This document shows positions 8,807 through 16,258 of a stretch of DNA of 64,000 nt, piece by piece. Source of the stretch: Thermanaerovibrio acidaminovorans DSM 6589. Lineage in GTDB: Bacteria > Synergistota > Synergistia > Synergistales > Synergistaceae. The stretch spans positions 558,001-622,000 of the forward strand of contig NC_013522.1 in NCBI RefSeq assembly GCF_000024905.1, read 5' to 3'. The position numbers were made by a program, and so were the translations under genes. The notes below the pieces were generated by a model, which saw nothing but the letters and a program-made list of their open reading frames with translations, was not told where the DNA came from and did no database searches. Numbering within the stretch: position 1 is the first letter of the stretch; the number at the start of each line of letters is the position of its first letter.

Positions 8807-9132
8807 AGACAGACCTCCTCGGATCCCCCCTGGAGGTTGGTGTCGACCGATATTCGGGCCGCTACCCCGTGCCCTATGGCCACCTGGCGGCCGTCCACGC
8901 AGACGGTGACGGGCCCGTGGAATGGCATGCCGGAGATCTTCTGTATCCTCTTGCCGGGCCTCAGCCCCAGGGCCTCGAGCCGTAGCGCCGCCTCCCCGCT
9001 GGGCATCCGTCTTATCACGCACCAGCCGCCGTCCTTGACTCTCAGTAGACTGACATCCATCGGAACATCGACTGCCTCCCCGTTAATCAGCAGCGTGTGA
9101 AGTGGACCCCCTGGGAGCGCCGATCCCCCCAT
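8803..9132 (-). CDS. feoA: FeoA-domain protein
   Basis: The 109-residue product carries an SH3-like FeoA domain, from about residue 35 to 105, with GEAALRLEALGLRPGKRIQK and GPVTVCVDGRQVAIGHGVA. FeoA binds FeoB in the cytoplasm and is needed for Fe(II) uptake. The ATG at 9132 follows GAGAGGA with 7-8 bp spacing, giving about 30 residues before the domain. A later ATG (MDVSLL) would give the more usual length of about 80 residues but has poorer spacing. It is translationally coupled to feoB (ATGA). Confidence 0.88.
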   Translation of the reverse strand: MGGSALPGGPLHTLLINGEAVDVPMDVSLLRVKDGGWCVIRRMPSGEAALRLEALGLRPGKRIQKISGMPFHGPVTVCVDGRQVAIGHGVAARISVDTNLQGGSEEVCL

Positions 9133-9149
9133 GGTTCGATCCTCTCAGC

Positions 9150-9512
9150 CTAGCCCTCCAGGGCCTTGTCTATGGCGGTCAGGACCTGTTCCTCCTGGAA
9201 GGGCTTTACGATGAAGCCCTTGACCCCTATGGAATTGGCCCTCTCTACGCTCTCCCTGGTTCCCATGGCGGAGACCATTAGGATCCGGGCGTCCGGGTGG
9301 TTCTCCTTTATCCTCTGGGCCGCGTCGAGACCGCTCAGGAAAGGCATGGTTATGTCAAGGGTGACTAGGTCCGGGTGGAGCATGGTATAGAGGTAGACCG
9401 CATCCCTGCCGTTGTCCGCCTCCCCGACCACCTCGTGTCCTCCCTTCTCCAACATCTTCCTCAAGACCAGTCTCATGAACTCCGCATCGTCGGCTATCAT
9501 TATTCGGGCCAA
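9150..9512 (-). CDS. CheY-like single-domain response regulator
   Basis: The 120-residue protein is a lone receiver domain. It has the acidic pair in IMIADDAEF, a phospho-acceptor Asp in LVTLDITMPFLSG, the Thr/Ser position in MVSAMG, and Lys in FIVKPFQEEQ. TTG at 9512 is preferred because AGGAGGT lies 7 bp upstream, giving LARIMIADD at the N-terminus and the normal CheY length. It lies 17 bp upstream of feoA on the same strand, so it probably heads the feo operon. Such proteins relay signals in chemotaxis or phosphorelays; the partner kinase is not in the immediate neighbourhood. Confidence 0.92.
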   Translation of the reverse strand: MARIMIADDAEFMRLVLRKMLEKGGHEVVGEADNGRDAVYLYTMLHPDLVTLDITMPFLSGLDAAQRIKENHPDARILMVSAMGTRESVERANSIGVKGFIVKPFQEEQVLTAIDKALEG

Positions 9513-9656
9513 ACGGTGCACCTCCTCTGCGGAAGTGGATGACGTTATCAAGTCCTTCGATTCATTTTAACACCCCTGGGCTCATGGAGGGGCACTTGGG
9601 CTAAAATAGTTTCGCCCCATTGGGACACTGGAGACGTAACCTTAGGAGGAGTGCGA

Positions 9657-10748
9657 ATGCTTCACTGCGGAATAATAGGCCTTCCCCTGAGCGGGAAGAC
9701 CACCATCTTCAACGTGATAACCCGGGCGGGGGCGGAGGTCAAGCCCTACGCGGGGGGCAAGACGGATCCCAACCGGGCGGTGGTGCCCGTGCCGGATCGG
9801 CGCTTCGACGCCCTGGCGGAGCACCACAACCCCAAGAAGAGGACCCCGGCACAGGTGGAGTTCGTTGACCTGGCGGGCCTTTCCAGGGACGCCAGCAAGG
9901 GGGCGGGGCTAGGGAACTCGTTCCTGTCCTTCGTGGCCGAGGCGGATGCGTTACTACACGTGGTGAGGGGCTTCTCGAACCCATCGGTGGAGCACCCGGA
10001 GGGATCGGTGGACGCCCTGAGGGACTACAAGATAATCAACCTGGAGCTGGTGTATCGGGATCTGGGGGTAATAGAGAACCGGCTCTCCCGCTTGGGGGCC
10101 AAGAAGAAGCTGACCCCGGAGGAGCAGGTGGAGCGGGAGCTGCTGGAGCGCTGCCAGGAGTCCCTGCTGTCGGAGGTCCCGATAGGCAAGATGGGCCTGT
10201 CGGCGGATGAGCTGAGGCTCCTTAGGGGTTTCGCGTTCCTCTCCGCCAAGCCTCAGATGGTGGTTCTCAACCTGGACGAGACCCAGCGGGGGCCCCAGGA
10301 CGTGAAGGGCGGGGCGGAGCTGGCGGAGGAGCTGGGGAGCGAGGTGCCCCTGGTCTGCGCCTACGGCCAGCTGGAGATGGACCTGCTGGATCTCTCCCCC
10401 GAGGAGGCCCAGGAGTTCACCCGGGACCTGAACATATCGGAGCCTGGCCGGGAGCGCATAATAAGCGGCGCCTACTCCCTGCTGGGGCTTATAAGCTTCT
10501 TCACCTGCGGGCCCGACGAGGTCAGGGCCTGGACGTTGAAGGACGGGGCCAGCGCGGTGGACGCCGCCGGGGCCATCCACTCGGACCTGGCCAGGGGCTT
10601 TATAAAGGCCCAGGTGGTCTCCTACGAGGACTACGCGTCTCACGGCTTCTCCATCACCGCCTGCCGGGAGGCGGGATGTCTGCGCCTGGAGGGAAAGGAC
10701 TATAGGGTTAAGGACGGGGACGTGATAGAGATAAGGTTCAACGTTTAG
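9657..10748 (+). CDS. ychF: Redox-regulated ATPase/GTPase YchF (Obg family)
   Basis: The 363-residue product has the YchF/Ola1 architecture. There is a G domain with GLPLSGKTT (P-loop), FVDLAGLSRDASKGAGLGN (switch II) and VVLNLDE, where the family has an NxxE in place of NKxD, which favours ATP over GTP. A coiled-coil insert spans about residues 130-200, and a C-terminal TGS domain ends in YRVKDGDVIEIRFNV. The ATG at 9657 is 7 bp after AGGAGG; the GTG at 9651 lies in the ribosome binding site. YchF binds ribosomes and is involved in stress responses. It stands alone here. Confidence 0.95.
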   Translation: MLHCGIIGLPLSGKTTIFNVITRAGAEVKPYAGGKTDPNRAVVPVPDRRFDALAEHHNPKKRTPAQVEFVDLAGLSRDASKGAGLGNSFLSFVAEADALLHVVRGFSNPSVEHPEGSVDALRDYKIINLELVYRDLGVIENRLSRLGAKKKLTPEEQVERELLERCQESLLSEVPIGKMGLSADELRLLRGFAFLSAKPQMVVLNLDETQRGPQDVKGGAELAEELGSEVPLVCAYGQLEMDLLDLSPEEAQEFTRDLNISEPGRERIISGAYSLLGLISFFTCGPDEVRAWTLKDGASAVDAAGAIHSDLARGFIKAQVVSYEDYASHGFSITACREAGCLRLEGKDYRVKDGDVIEIRFNV

Positions 10749-10784
10749 CTCCGGACCTTTGGGTTTAGATAGGGGGGGATTGAG

Positions 10785-11786
10785 TTGAGGCTGACGGATC
10801 CGGTGTGTATAAAGGGTTTCAAACTGCCCAATCGACTGGTGGCGTCGCCGGTGGCGTCCGCCACCGCATCGGTCGAGGGGGGCCCCACGGAGGCCACGTT
10901 CCGGCGGGTGGAGGCCATCCTGTCCTCCCGGGCGGGGCTGGTGGTGATGGAGCATCACGCGGTACATCCCTGGGGGAGGGTGAGGCGGAGCCAGATGATG
11001 CTCCACTCGGACCAGATGGTGCCCCTGCACCGTCCCCTGGCGGAGATGATCCGGGAAGCCGGATCGGTGCCGTTGGTCCAGCTCAACCACGGGGGCAGTG
11101 CCATAGCGGAGGCGGATCTTATGGACCTGCCGGATTTCCGATGCGTGGCCCCCTCGGCGGTGCCCCATCCCGCCAAGGATGGCCGGGTGGTGCCCCGGGA
11201 GATGACACCGGAGGAGATATCGGAGCTGCCGTCCCTTTTCGCCGCCGCGTTCGAGCGGGGCCACCAGGCGGGCTACTGCGGTGTGCAGGTCCACGCCTGC
11301 CATGGCTACCTGCTGGGTCAGTTCCTGAGCCCCATCACCAACCGCAGGACCGATCGCTACGGGGGGGACCTGAGGAACCGGGCCAGGGTGTTGCTTGAGG
11401 TGGTGGAGGCCCTGGCTGAGCGGGCGGGGGACTCCATCCTGGCGGTTAGGCTGGGGGTGGCGGACTTCTTCCCCGGCGATGATCCCCGGGGGCTTACACC
11501 GGAGGAGTCATGCTGGGTGGCCCGGGAGCTGGCGGCCCTGGGGGTGGACCTGATAGGCGTGTCGGGTAACCTTTGCGGTCCCGATGCCCCGCAGGGGTTC
11601 GACCCCTACTCGAAGTTGATAATGGAGGCTGTGGGGGATAGGTGCCTGGTGGAGTGCACCGGAATGGTTCGTAGCGCTGAGAGGGCCCAGACCATGCTCT
11701 CCTCCCGGGTCTGCCACCTGGTTGGGGTGGCCCGTCCGCTTCTTTCGGATCCGTCCTCCCTGGCCGGGTGGGTGGTGGGATCATGA
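10785..11786 (+). CDS. NADH:flavin oxidoreductase, Old Yellow Enzyme family (single domain)
   Basis: The 333-residue TIM-barrel flavoprotein shows GFKLPNRLVASP at the N-terminus, QLNHGG near residue 105, and GVQVHACHGYLLGQFLSP followed by NRRTDRYGG, a strong OYE signature near residues 165-190. These segments bind FMN and the enone or other substrate. It lacks the C-terminal FeS/NAD domains of 2,4-dienoyl-CoA reductase, so it is the short ene-reductase form. It starts with TTG behind GGGGGGATTGAG. The next gene begins in its stop (ATGA), making an operon with a DppA-like protein and a ROK kinase. The substrate is unknown. Confidence 0.9.
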   Translation: MRLTDPVCIKGFKLPNRLVASPVASATASVEGGPTEATFRRVEAILSSRAGLVVMEHHAVHPWGRVRRSQMMLHSDQMVPLHRPLAEMIREAGSVPLVQLNHGGSAIAEADLMDLPDFRCVAPSAVPHPAKDGRVVPREMTPEEISELPSLFAAAFERGHQAGYCGVQVHACHGYLLGQFLSPITNRRTDRYGGDLRNRARVLLEVVEALAERAGDSILAVRLGVADFFPGDDPRGLTPEESCWVARELAALGVDLIGVSGNLCGPDAPQGFDPYSKLIMEAVGDRCLVECTGMVRSAERAQTMLSSRVCHLVGVARPLLSDPSSLAGWVVGS

Positions 11787-12556
11787 GGTTGCTCGTCTCC
11801 GTGAGGCCCGAGGGGTTTCCGGTATGGGACGTGAGATCACCGGATCTGGTGGTGGGGTCCTACGTGGAGCCCCTGTGCGAGATGCTGTCCTATGGTGATC
11901 ACCAGGTGATGGTTCATGACCCCTTCGATCTGATTGACGATCGATCCCTGTTGGGCCGCTGTTCCGTGGTGAGGAGCCGGGTCCCCTTGATATCCCTCCT
12001 CCACGTGTTGGCCCAGTGCGATGGGGCCATGCTGTTGGGGTACCCCGCCATGTGGGGGGCCGAGAAGGGGGCCCTCCCCAGGGAGGGGATGGGTAAGGTG
12101 AGCGCCCTGTGGGTCAACGGCAGGAGGGTGGGCCCCCTGGGGCTGGATGCCATGTCGTGCTCGTTCCTGGGGGTGCCGGTCATGATGGTGGCGGGGGACG
12201 ACTTCCTGTGCCACGAGGCGGAGGCCCTATTCGAAGGGCCTAGGCCGGTGACTTGCGAGATCAAGTCCTCCCTCGGGGCGGACTCCTTCGTAGCCCTGGC
12301 GGGCGGTGCCGGGGCCCTTATGGACGGGGCCAAGATGTCCCTCCTGGGGGTGGCCGATGGGACGCTCCCCTCCGTCGGGGGGCTGGAGGGGGATGTGCTG
12401 GTCAGGATAAGCCTGTCCAGCCCGTCCCTGGCGGATGCGGTGAGCCTGATACCCTCGAGCCGGAGGACCGGTCCGATGGACGTGTCCTTCACCGCCCAGG
12501 ACCCCTTCGAGATGAGGCGGTTCGTGGCCACCGCCCTGTCGTTGATCGGGGGGTGA
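11783..12556 (+). CDS. DppA-like (peptidase M55 fold) protein lacking metal ligands
   Basis: The 257-residue protein aligns with D-aminopeptidase DppA over most of its length. Clear landmarks are SVRPEG (family SVDMEG), LLGYPAMWG (family LGYHA), and VNGRRVGPLGLDAMSCSFLG followed by VPVMMVAGDD (family INxxPVGExGLNA, then VPVxxVxGDD). By recalled alignment with Bacillus DppA, the first metal Asp is Arg8, the NDSH His is Phe, the GYH His is Pro, the GELG Glu is Pro, and the catalytic HS pair is missing; only Glu10 remains. It is therefore unlikely to be a zinc peptidase. The ATG at 11783 overlaps the upstream oxidoreductase stop. Its function is unknown. Confidence 0.75.
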   Translation: MRLLVSVRPEGFPVWDVRSPDLVVGSYVEPLCEMLSYGDHQVMVHDPFDLIDDRSLLGRCSVVRSRVPLISLLHVLAQCDGAMLLGYPAMWGAEKGALPREGMGKVSALWVNGRRVGPLGLDAMSCSFLGVPVMMVAGDDFLCHEAEALFEGPRPVTCEIKSSLGADSFVALAGGAGALMDGAKMSLLGVADGTLPSVGGLEGDVLVRISLSSPSLADAVSLIPSSRRTGPMDVSFTAQDPFEMRRFVATALSLIGG

Positions 12557-12560
12557 CCTC

Positions 12561-13451
12561 TTGGAGTGCTCGCTTCGCATCGCGGTTGACGTTGGGGGCC
12601 ACACGGTGACCGTTGGGTTGGTGGATGCCGGGTCCTTCCAGGTTCTGGGCCACGTGAGCCATCCCACACCGGAGGGGGGTAGTGTGGCCCCGTTGGCGCG
12701 GTTGATCCGCCGGGAGGCTTCGAGGCTCTGCGGGGATGCGGGGGTATCGATTCCGGACCAGGTGCGCATGGCGGTGCCGGGGATGCTGTCCCGGGAGAGG
12801 GACCGGATCCTCAAGGCCCCCAACGTGCCGGGGCTGGACGGGGTCTGGCTTCGGCAGGTGCGCTCCGCCTTGGAGGGGGAGATGGGCGGCCCAGTCCGGG
12901 TGCTCTGGGAGAACGACGCCAACTGCTACGCCCTGGGGGAGTGGGCCAGGGGGGTGGCCCGGGGGATGGGGGACCTGGTCCTCTTTACGCTGGGGACCGG
13001 CATTGGGTGCGGGATCATCCTGGGCGGCAGGCTCCTGATCGGTAGCCGTGGCATGGCGGGGGAGGCGGGGCATCTGGTGGTCCGGGACGGTGGGCGTTGC
13101 GGATGCGGCGGCGTGGGGCACCTGGAGGCCCATTCCGGCACCGGGGCGGTGGAGGCCCTGGGGGGCGGGGACTTCAGGTCCCTTTGGGAGGAGTTCAGGG
13201 CTGGGGTTAGCCGTACCGAGGTGGAGTCCTTCCTGGACGGCCTGGCCCGGGGGATGGCGTCGGTTTTTCATCTGCTGGACCCCCAGGCGGTGGTGCTGGG
13301 CGGCGGCGCATCTCGGGCGGAGGGGCTACTCGAGGAGCTGCTCCCCCGGATGGGGGCGTACCTTGCGGAGCCCTTCCGGGGGAGCGTGAGGGTGCTCATA
13401 TCCCAGCTGGGGGACCTGGCCCCCCTGATCGGCGCGGCGGCGTTGGGCTGA
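12561..13451 (+). CDS. ROK-family sugar kinase / glucokinase-like
   Basis: The 296-residue protein has the ROK ATPase fold: IAVDVGGHTVTVGLVD (phosphate 1 loop), WENDANCYALGEW with the catalytic Asp, LGTGIGCGIILGGRL (phosphate 2) and VVLGGGASRAEG (adenosine loop). The sugar-binding EAGH is present (GEAGHLVV). The structural zinc motif, usually CxCGxxGCxE, reads CGCGGVGHLE, so the third Cys is His, which could still bind zinc. The start is TTG 12561 after GGGGGGTG, 4 bp past the DppA-like gene. The sugar could be glucose, N-acetylglucosamine or N-acetylmannosamine; sequence alone does not decide. Confidence 0.88.
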   Translation: MECSLRIAVDVGGHTVTVGLVDAGSFQVLGHVSHPTPEGGSVAPLARLIRREASRLCGDAGVSIPDQVRMAVPGMLSRERDRILKAPNVPGLDGVWLRQVRSALEGEMGGPVRVLWENDANCYALGEWARGVARGMGDLVLFTLGTGIGCGIILGGRLLIGSRGMAGEAGHLVVRDGGRCGCGGVGHLEAHSGTGAVEALGGGDFRSLWEEFRAGVSRTEVESFLDGLARGMASVFHLLDPQAVVLGGGASRAEGLLEELLPRMGAYLAEPFRGSVRVLISQLGDLAPLIGAAALG

Positions 13452-13452
13452 A

Positions 13453-14337
13453 TCAGAGGCTCTTCCAGGCCTTGAAGCCCCTGCCTAGGACCTCCGAGGC
13501 CTCGGATATGACCATGAAGGCCTTGGGGTCCACCTGGGCCACGAAGCGCTTCAGGTCCATGGCCTGCTTGGGGGTCAGCAGGCACATCAGGGTGGGCCGA
13601 TCCTCCCCCGAGTAGCCCCCCTTGCCCAGGAGCTCCGTGACGCCCCGGTTCATCTCCTCGATGATGAACCGGCTTATGGTCTTGTGCTCCCTGGAGACTA
13701 CAAAGACCAGCCTACGCCGGTCGAAGCTGCTGAGCACGTTGTCGGTCACCACCCCGTTGGCGTAGACGCTCACCAGGCCGAACAGGGCTCCCTCTATGCC
13801 CACCACCAGGGCGGATAGGGCGAGGATCACCAGGTTGATGTAGAAGGAGTACTTGCCCACCTCGACCCCCAGCCTCTTCCGGAGCACCATGACGATGATG
13901 TCGGTGCCCCCCAGGGAGGCGCCGCACCGGAAGACGATGCCGCCCCCTATGCCCTTTATGACCCCCGCCAGTATGGCCACCAGCATGGTGTCATCGATGA
14001 CCGGATGGGGCAGGCTCTCCGCCAGCTTTAGAAGCACCGTCAGCAGTGCCACCCCGTAGGTGGTGAGTATCACGAACCTTGGGGACAGCTCCCTCCAGCT
14101 CCAGATGAGCAGCGCCACGTTGCCCAGCCCCACCACCCAGGCGGGAGAGAGGCCGAAGGCGTACTTGCCCAGCACCGCCAGGCCGGTGAGCCCCGAGTCT
14201 GGCAACTTATAGGGCACCGTGAGCCCCATTATGCCCAGGGTTATTATGATGCAGCCTATGGTTATGGTGCCGATGGCCCTCAGCTCCTGCTTAATCACCG
14301 CGGTCAGCCTAAGGCCCTGCCATTTCACGTTGCTCAT
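13453..14337 (-). CDS. YitT family membrane protein (DUF161 + DUF2179)
   Basis: The 294-residue product has five to six N-terminal membrane segments, with LPDSGLTGLAVLGKYAFG and FRCGASLGGTDIIVMVLRK as family signatures. A cytoplasmic DUF2179 domain follows from about residue 205 to 290 (FVVSREHKTISRFIIEEMNR, GVTELLGKGGYSG). YitT proteins are widespread integral membrane proteins of unsettled function. The start ATG 14337 follows GGGGGTG; a longer N-terminus is possible but lacks a good ribosome site. Its stop lies 1 bp beyond the stop of the convergent ROK gene. Confidence 0.9.
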   Translation of the reverse strand: MSNVKWQGLRLTAVIKQELRAIGTITIGCIIITLGIMGLTVPYKLPDSGLTGLAVLGKYAFGLSPAWVVGLGNVALLIWSWRELSPRFVILTTYGVALLTVLLKLAESLPHPVIDDTMLVAILAGVIKGIGGGIVFRCGASLGGTDIIVMVLRKRLGVEVGKYSFYINLVILALSALVVGIEGALFGLVSVYANGVVTDNVLSSFDRRRLVFVVSREHKTISRFIIEEMNRGVTELLGKGGYSGEDRPTLMCLLTPKQAMDLKRFVAQVDPKAFMVISEASEVLGRGFKAWKSL

Positions 14338-14471
14338 GGTTTCACCCCCATTGGAATCGATTTGAGCGATGGATCCGGGCGTCACCCTAAATTATACTAG
14401 TATGGAACGGTGGGTGGCCGATGGTGGTAAAATTGGTCCCAGCGTCAAAGAACGGAGGAGGGTGTTTAGGT

Positions 14472-14909
14472 ATGGCCATGCCGATGCAGATAAGCCTTGA
14501 GGAGGTTCTCTCCATGTTGCTGGCCCGGGTTGACTCCCTGGCCATAAACGATGAGAACAACAAGACCAAGTTCAACATAGTCCTCCGGGTCCTCTACAAG
14601 AAGGGGATCGTCACCGACCAGGACATCCTGGACTCGGTGAGGGAGGAGCACCGGATGCTCAAGGAGCTGGGTCTAATCAACGGGGACCCGCCGGAGGACA
14701 TGGTGAAGGCCATGGCGGAGGGGATCCTCCAGTGGGTCAAGGGGGACGTGGAGGCCCTCAAGAGGAGCCTCAAGGAGTACGAGCGCAAGCTCCAGGAGTA
14801 CGCCGCCCAGGAGGCCAAGAAGCCCAGCATAGCGGTGGCCTCCTCGAACGTGCTCCAGCAGCTGGACAAGATGGGGGGCCCCAAGGGGGGCGGGAAGCTG
14901 ATCATATAG
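14472..14909 (+). CDS. Uncharacterised small protein, possible coiled coil
   Basis: I do not recognise this 145-residue protein. It is soluble and charged. Residues 10-60 look helical (SLEEVLSMLLARVDSLAIND), residues 75-115 look like an amphipathic coiled coil (LKRSLKEYERKLQEYAAQEA), and the C-terminus is Gly/Lys-rich with a hydrophobic end (KGGGKLII). The start ATG 14472 has GGAGGAGGG about 10 bp upstream. It is transcribed divergently from the YitT gene and convergently with the universal stress gene. Codon use matches its neighbours, so it is probably a real, lineage-specific gene. Confidence 0.75.
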   Translation: MAMPMQISLEEVLSMLLARVDSLAINDENNKTKFNIVLRVLYKKGIVTDQDILDSVREEHRMLKELGLINGDPPEDMVKAMAEGILQWVKGDVEALKRSLKEYERKLQEYAAQEAKKPSIAVASSNVLQQLDKMGGPKGGGKLII

Positions 14910-14968
14910 GCCAGGTCTGGGGCCCAGGGGAGGGATTCCCATGGGCCCCAGGGGCCTTCATGCGGGGC

Positions 14969-15421
14969 CTATATGGGCTCGTGCCCCGGCCGGTAGATCA
15001 GGACAGAGCAGGGAGCGTACCGGGCCACCTTGCTGGCGGTGCTCCCCACGATGATGTTCTCCAGGGCGCTGTGCCCCTTGTAGCCCAGGACGATGAGGTC
15101 CATGCTCTCCTTCTTGGCGTACTCGATGATCTGCTCCCCCGGCTCGCCGAACAGGATCTCCACCTTGTGGGGAGGCAACTCCTGGTAACCCCCCTGCTCT
15201 TGGGCCTTCTTGAGGTAGTAGCTCAGCTTCTTCTGAGCGATCTCCTGGACCTCCTGGTTGATCTCCGGAGGGAGCCAGGGCTCGTAGCCCCGCCAGATGT
15301 AGGGGATCACGTGGAGGAACGTGGCCTCGATGTCCAGCCTCTTGGAGAGCGAGACGCCGTATCGCACCACCGATTCACCCAGCTTGCTAAGGTCCACTGC
15401 CACCAGCATCTTCTTCGGCAT
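14969..15421 (-). CDS. Universal stress protein (UspA family)
   Basis: The 150-residue product begins KKMLVAVDLSKLGESVVRYG and ends with the ATP-binding type motif GYKGHSALENIIVGSTASKV, the GxxG-x9-GSxxxxV pattern of ATP-binding Usp proteins. It is a cytoplasmic alpha/beta protein that forms dimers and is usually induced by starvation or stress. The ATG at 15421 follows GGAAGGGGTG; an upstream extension is rejected. It is divergent from comB, with a 66-bp gap. Confidence 0.93.
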   Translation of the reverse strand: MPKKMLVAVDLSKLGESVVRYGVSLSKRLDIEATFLHVIPYIWRGYEPWLPPEINQEVQEIAQKKLSYYLKKAQEQGGYQELPPHKVEILFGEPGEQIIEYAKKESMDLIVLGYKGHSALENIIVGSTASKVARYAPCSVLIYRPGHEPI

Positions 15422-15487
15422 GTTGATCACCCCTTCCGTGAAGTCCATGTCCCTTGATCGCATTTTATCACATTGGAGTGATGTCCA

Positions 15488-16216
15488 GTGTCCTTGAGGG
15501 TGGAGCTCTTCCCCGTGCCCTCCCGTGTGGAGGGTATCTTTGAAGGTTGCTTCGTGGTGGACATGTTGAGGGCCACCACCCAGATATCGGTGCTGCTGGA
15601 GATGGGGTGCCGGGAGATCCGGCTGGTGTCCCGGGTGGAGGATGCAAGGGCCTTGAGGGGGGCCCTCGGGGATACTTGGGCCCTTTTGGGGGAGAGGGGA
15701 GGGGTGCCGCCGGAGGGGTTCGACGGGGGCAACTCCCCCTGGGAGGTCCTATCCGCCGGGGAGGCGCCATTGAGGGTGGTTATGTGCACCACCAACGGCA
15801 CCGGGGCGTTGGTCAGGGCCCTGGAGGTGGGGGCCAGGGCATACCCCTTCTGCATGAGGAACCTGTCCGCCGCGGCCCTCAGGGTCCTGTCCCATCGAGG
15901 TTCCGTGGCGGTGGTGTGTGCCGGTCACGAGGGGGAATCTTCCTACGAGGACCTGGTCTGCGCCGGGGGGCTGTTGGACCGGGTGATCCGGCTGGATCCC
16001 CTGGTGGAGCTGTCGGATAGGGCCCGGGGGGCGTTGGAGCTATATCGTAGCGTGGCGGGGGACGTCAGGGGGGCCATCCTGGAGGGCTCCAGCCACGCCA
16101 GGTACCTGGTGGAGCTGGGCTTCGGGGCCGACCTGGACGTGGCGTGTCTTGTGGACGCCACGGAGGTGGTGTGCCCCGCGGAGGCGGCTGAGTGGGGAGG
16201 GGTCATAAGGCGATAG
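15488..16216 (+). CDS. comB: ComB-family 2-phosphosulfolactate phosphatase
   Basis: The 242-residue protein matches the ComB family: VVDMLRATTQISVLLEMGCR (family VVIDVLRATTT), FDGGNSPWE (GNSP motif) and VVMCTTNGTGALVRAL (TTNGT motif). ComB is an Mg-dependent acid phosphatase that turns 2-phosphosulfolactate into sulfolactate on the coenzyme M route in methanogens; many bacteria carry homologues of unsettled role. GTG 15488 is the start, after TTGGAG. No ComA or ComC neighbour is present, so the function may be sulfolactate metabolism or an unrelated phosphatase activity. Confidence 0.85.
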   Translation: MSLRVELFPVPSRVEGIFEGCFVVDMLRATTQISVLLEMGCREIRLVSRVEDARALRGALGDTWALLGERGGVPPEGFDGGNSPWEVLSAGEAPLRVVMCTTNGTGALVRALEVGARAYPFCMRNLSAAALRVLSHRGSVAVVCAGHEGESSYEDLVCAGGLLDRVIRLDPLVELSDRARGALELYRSVAGDVRGAILEGSSHARYLVELGFGADLDVACLVDATEVVCPAEAAEWGGVIRR

Positions 16217-16218
16217 GG

Positions 16219-16249
16219 GACCGAAGGGGGCCTTGGGCCCCCTTCGGTC
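16219..16249. terminator. 14-bp perfect hairpin between convergent genes
   Basis: The arms 16219-16232 and 16236-16249 are perfectly complementary, with a 3-nt loop, between the stops of comB and the convergent SYLF gene. There is no T-run on either side, so it may end or protect both transcripts rather than act as a classic intrinsic terminator. Confidence 0.65.
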
Positions 16250-16258
16250 GGGGAGGAT

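Noticed and set aside
8807-9022. N-terminal extension of FeoB
   Set aside because: The extension lies in another frame of feoA, is of low complexity and lacks a ribosome site; ATG 8806 overlaps the feoA stop.
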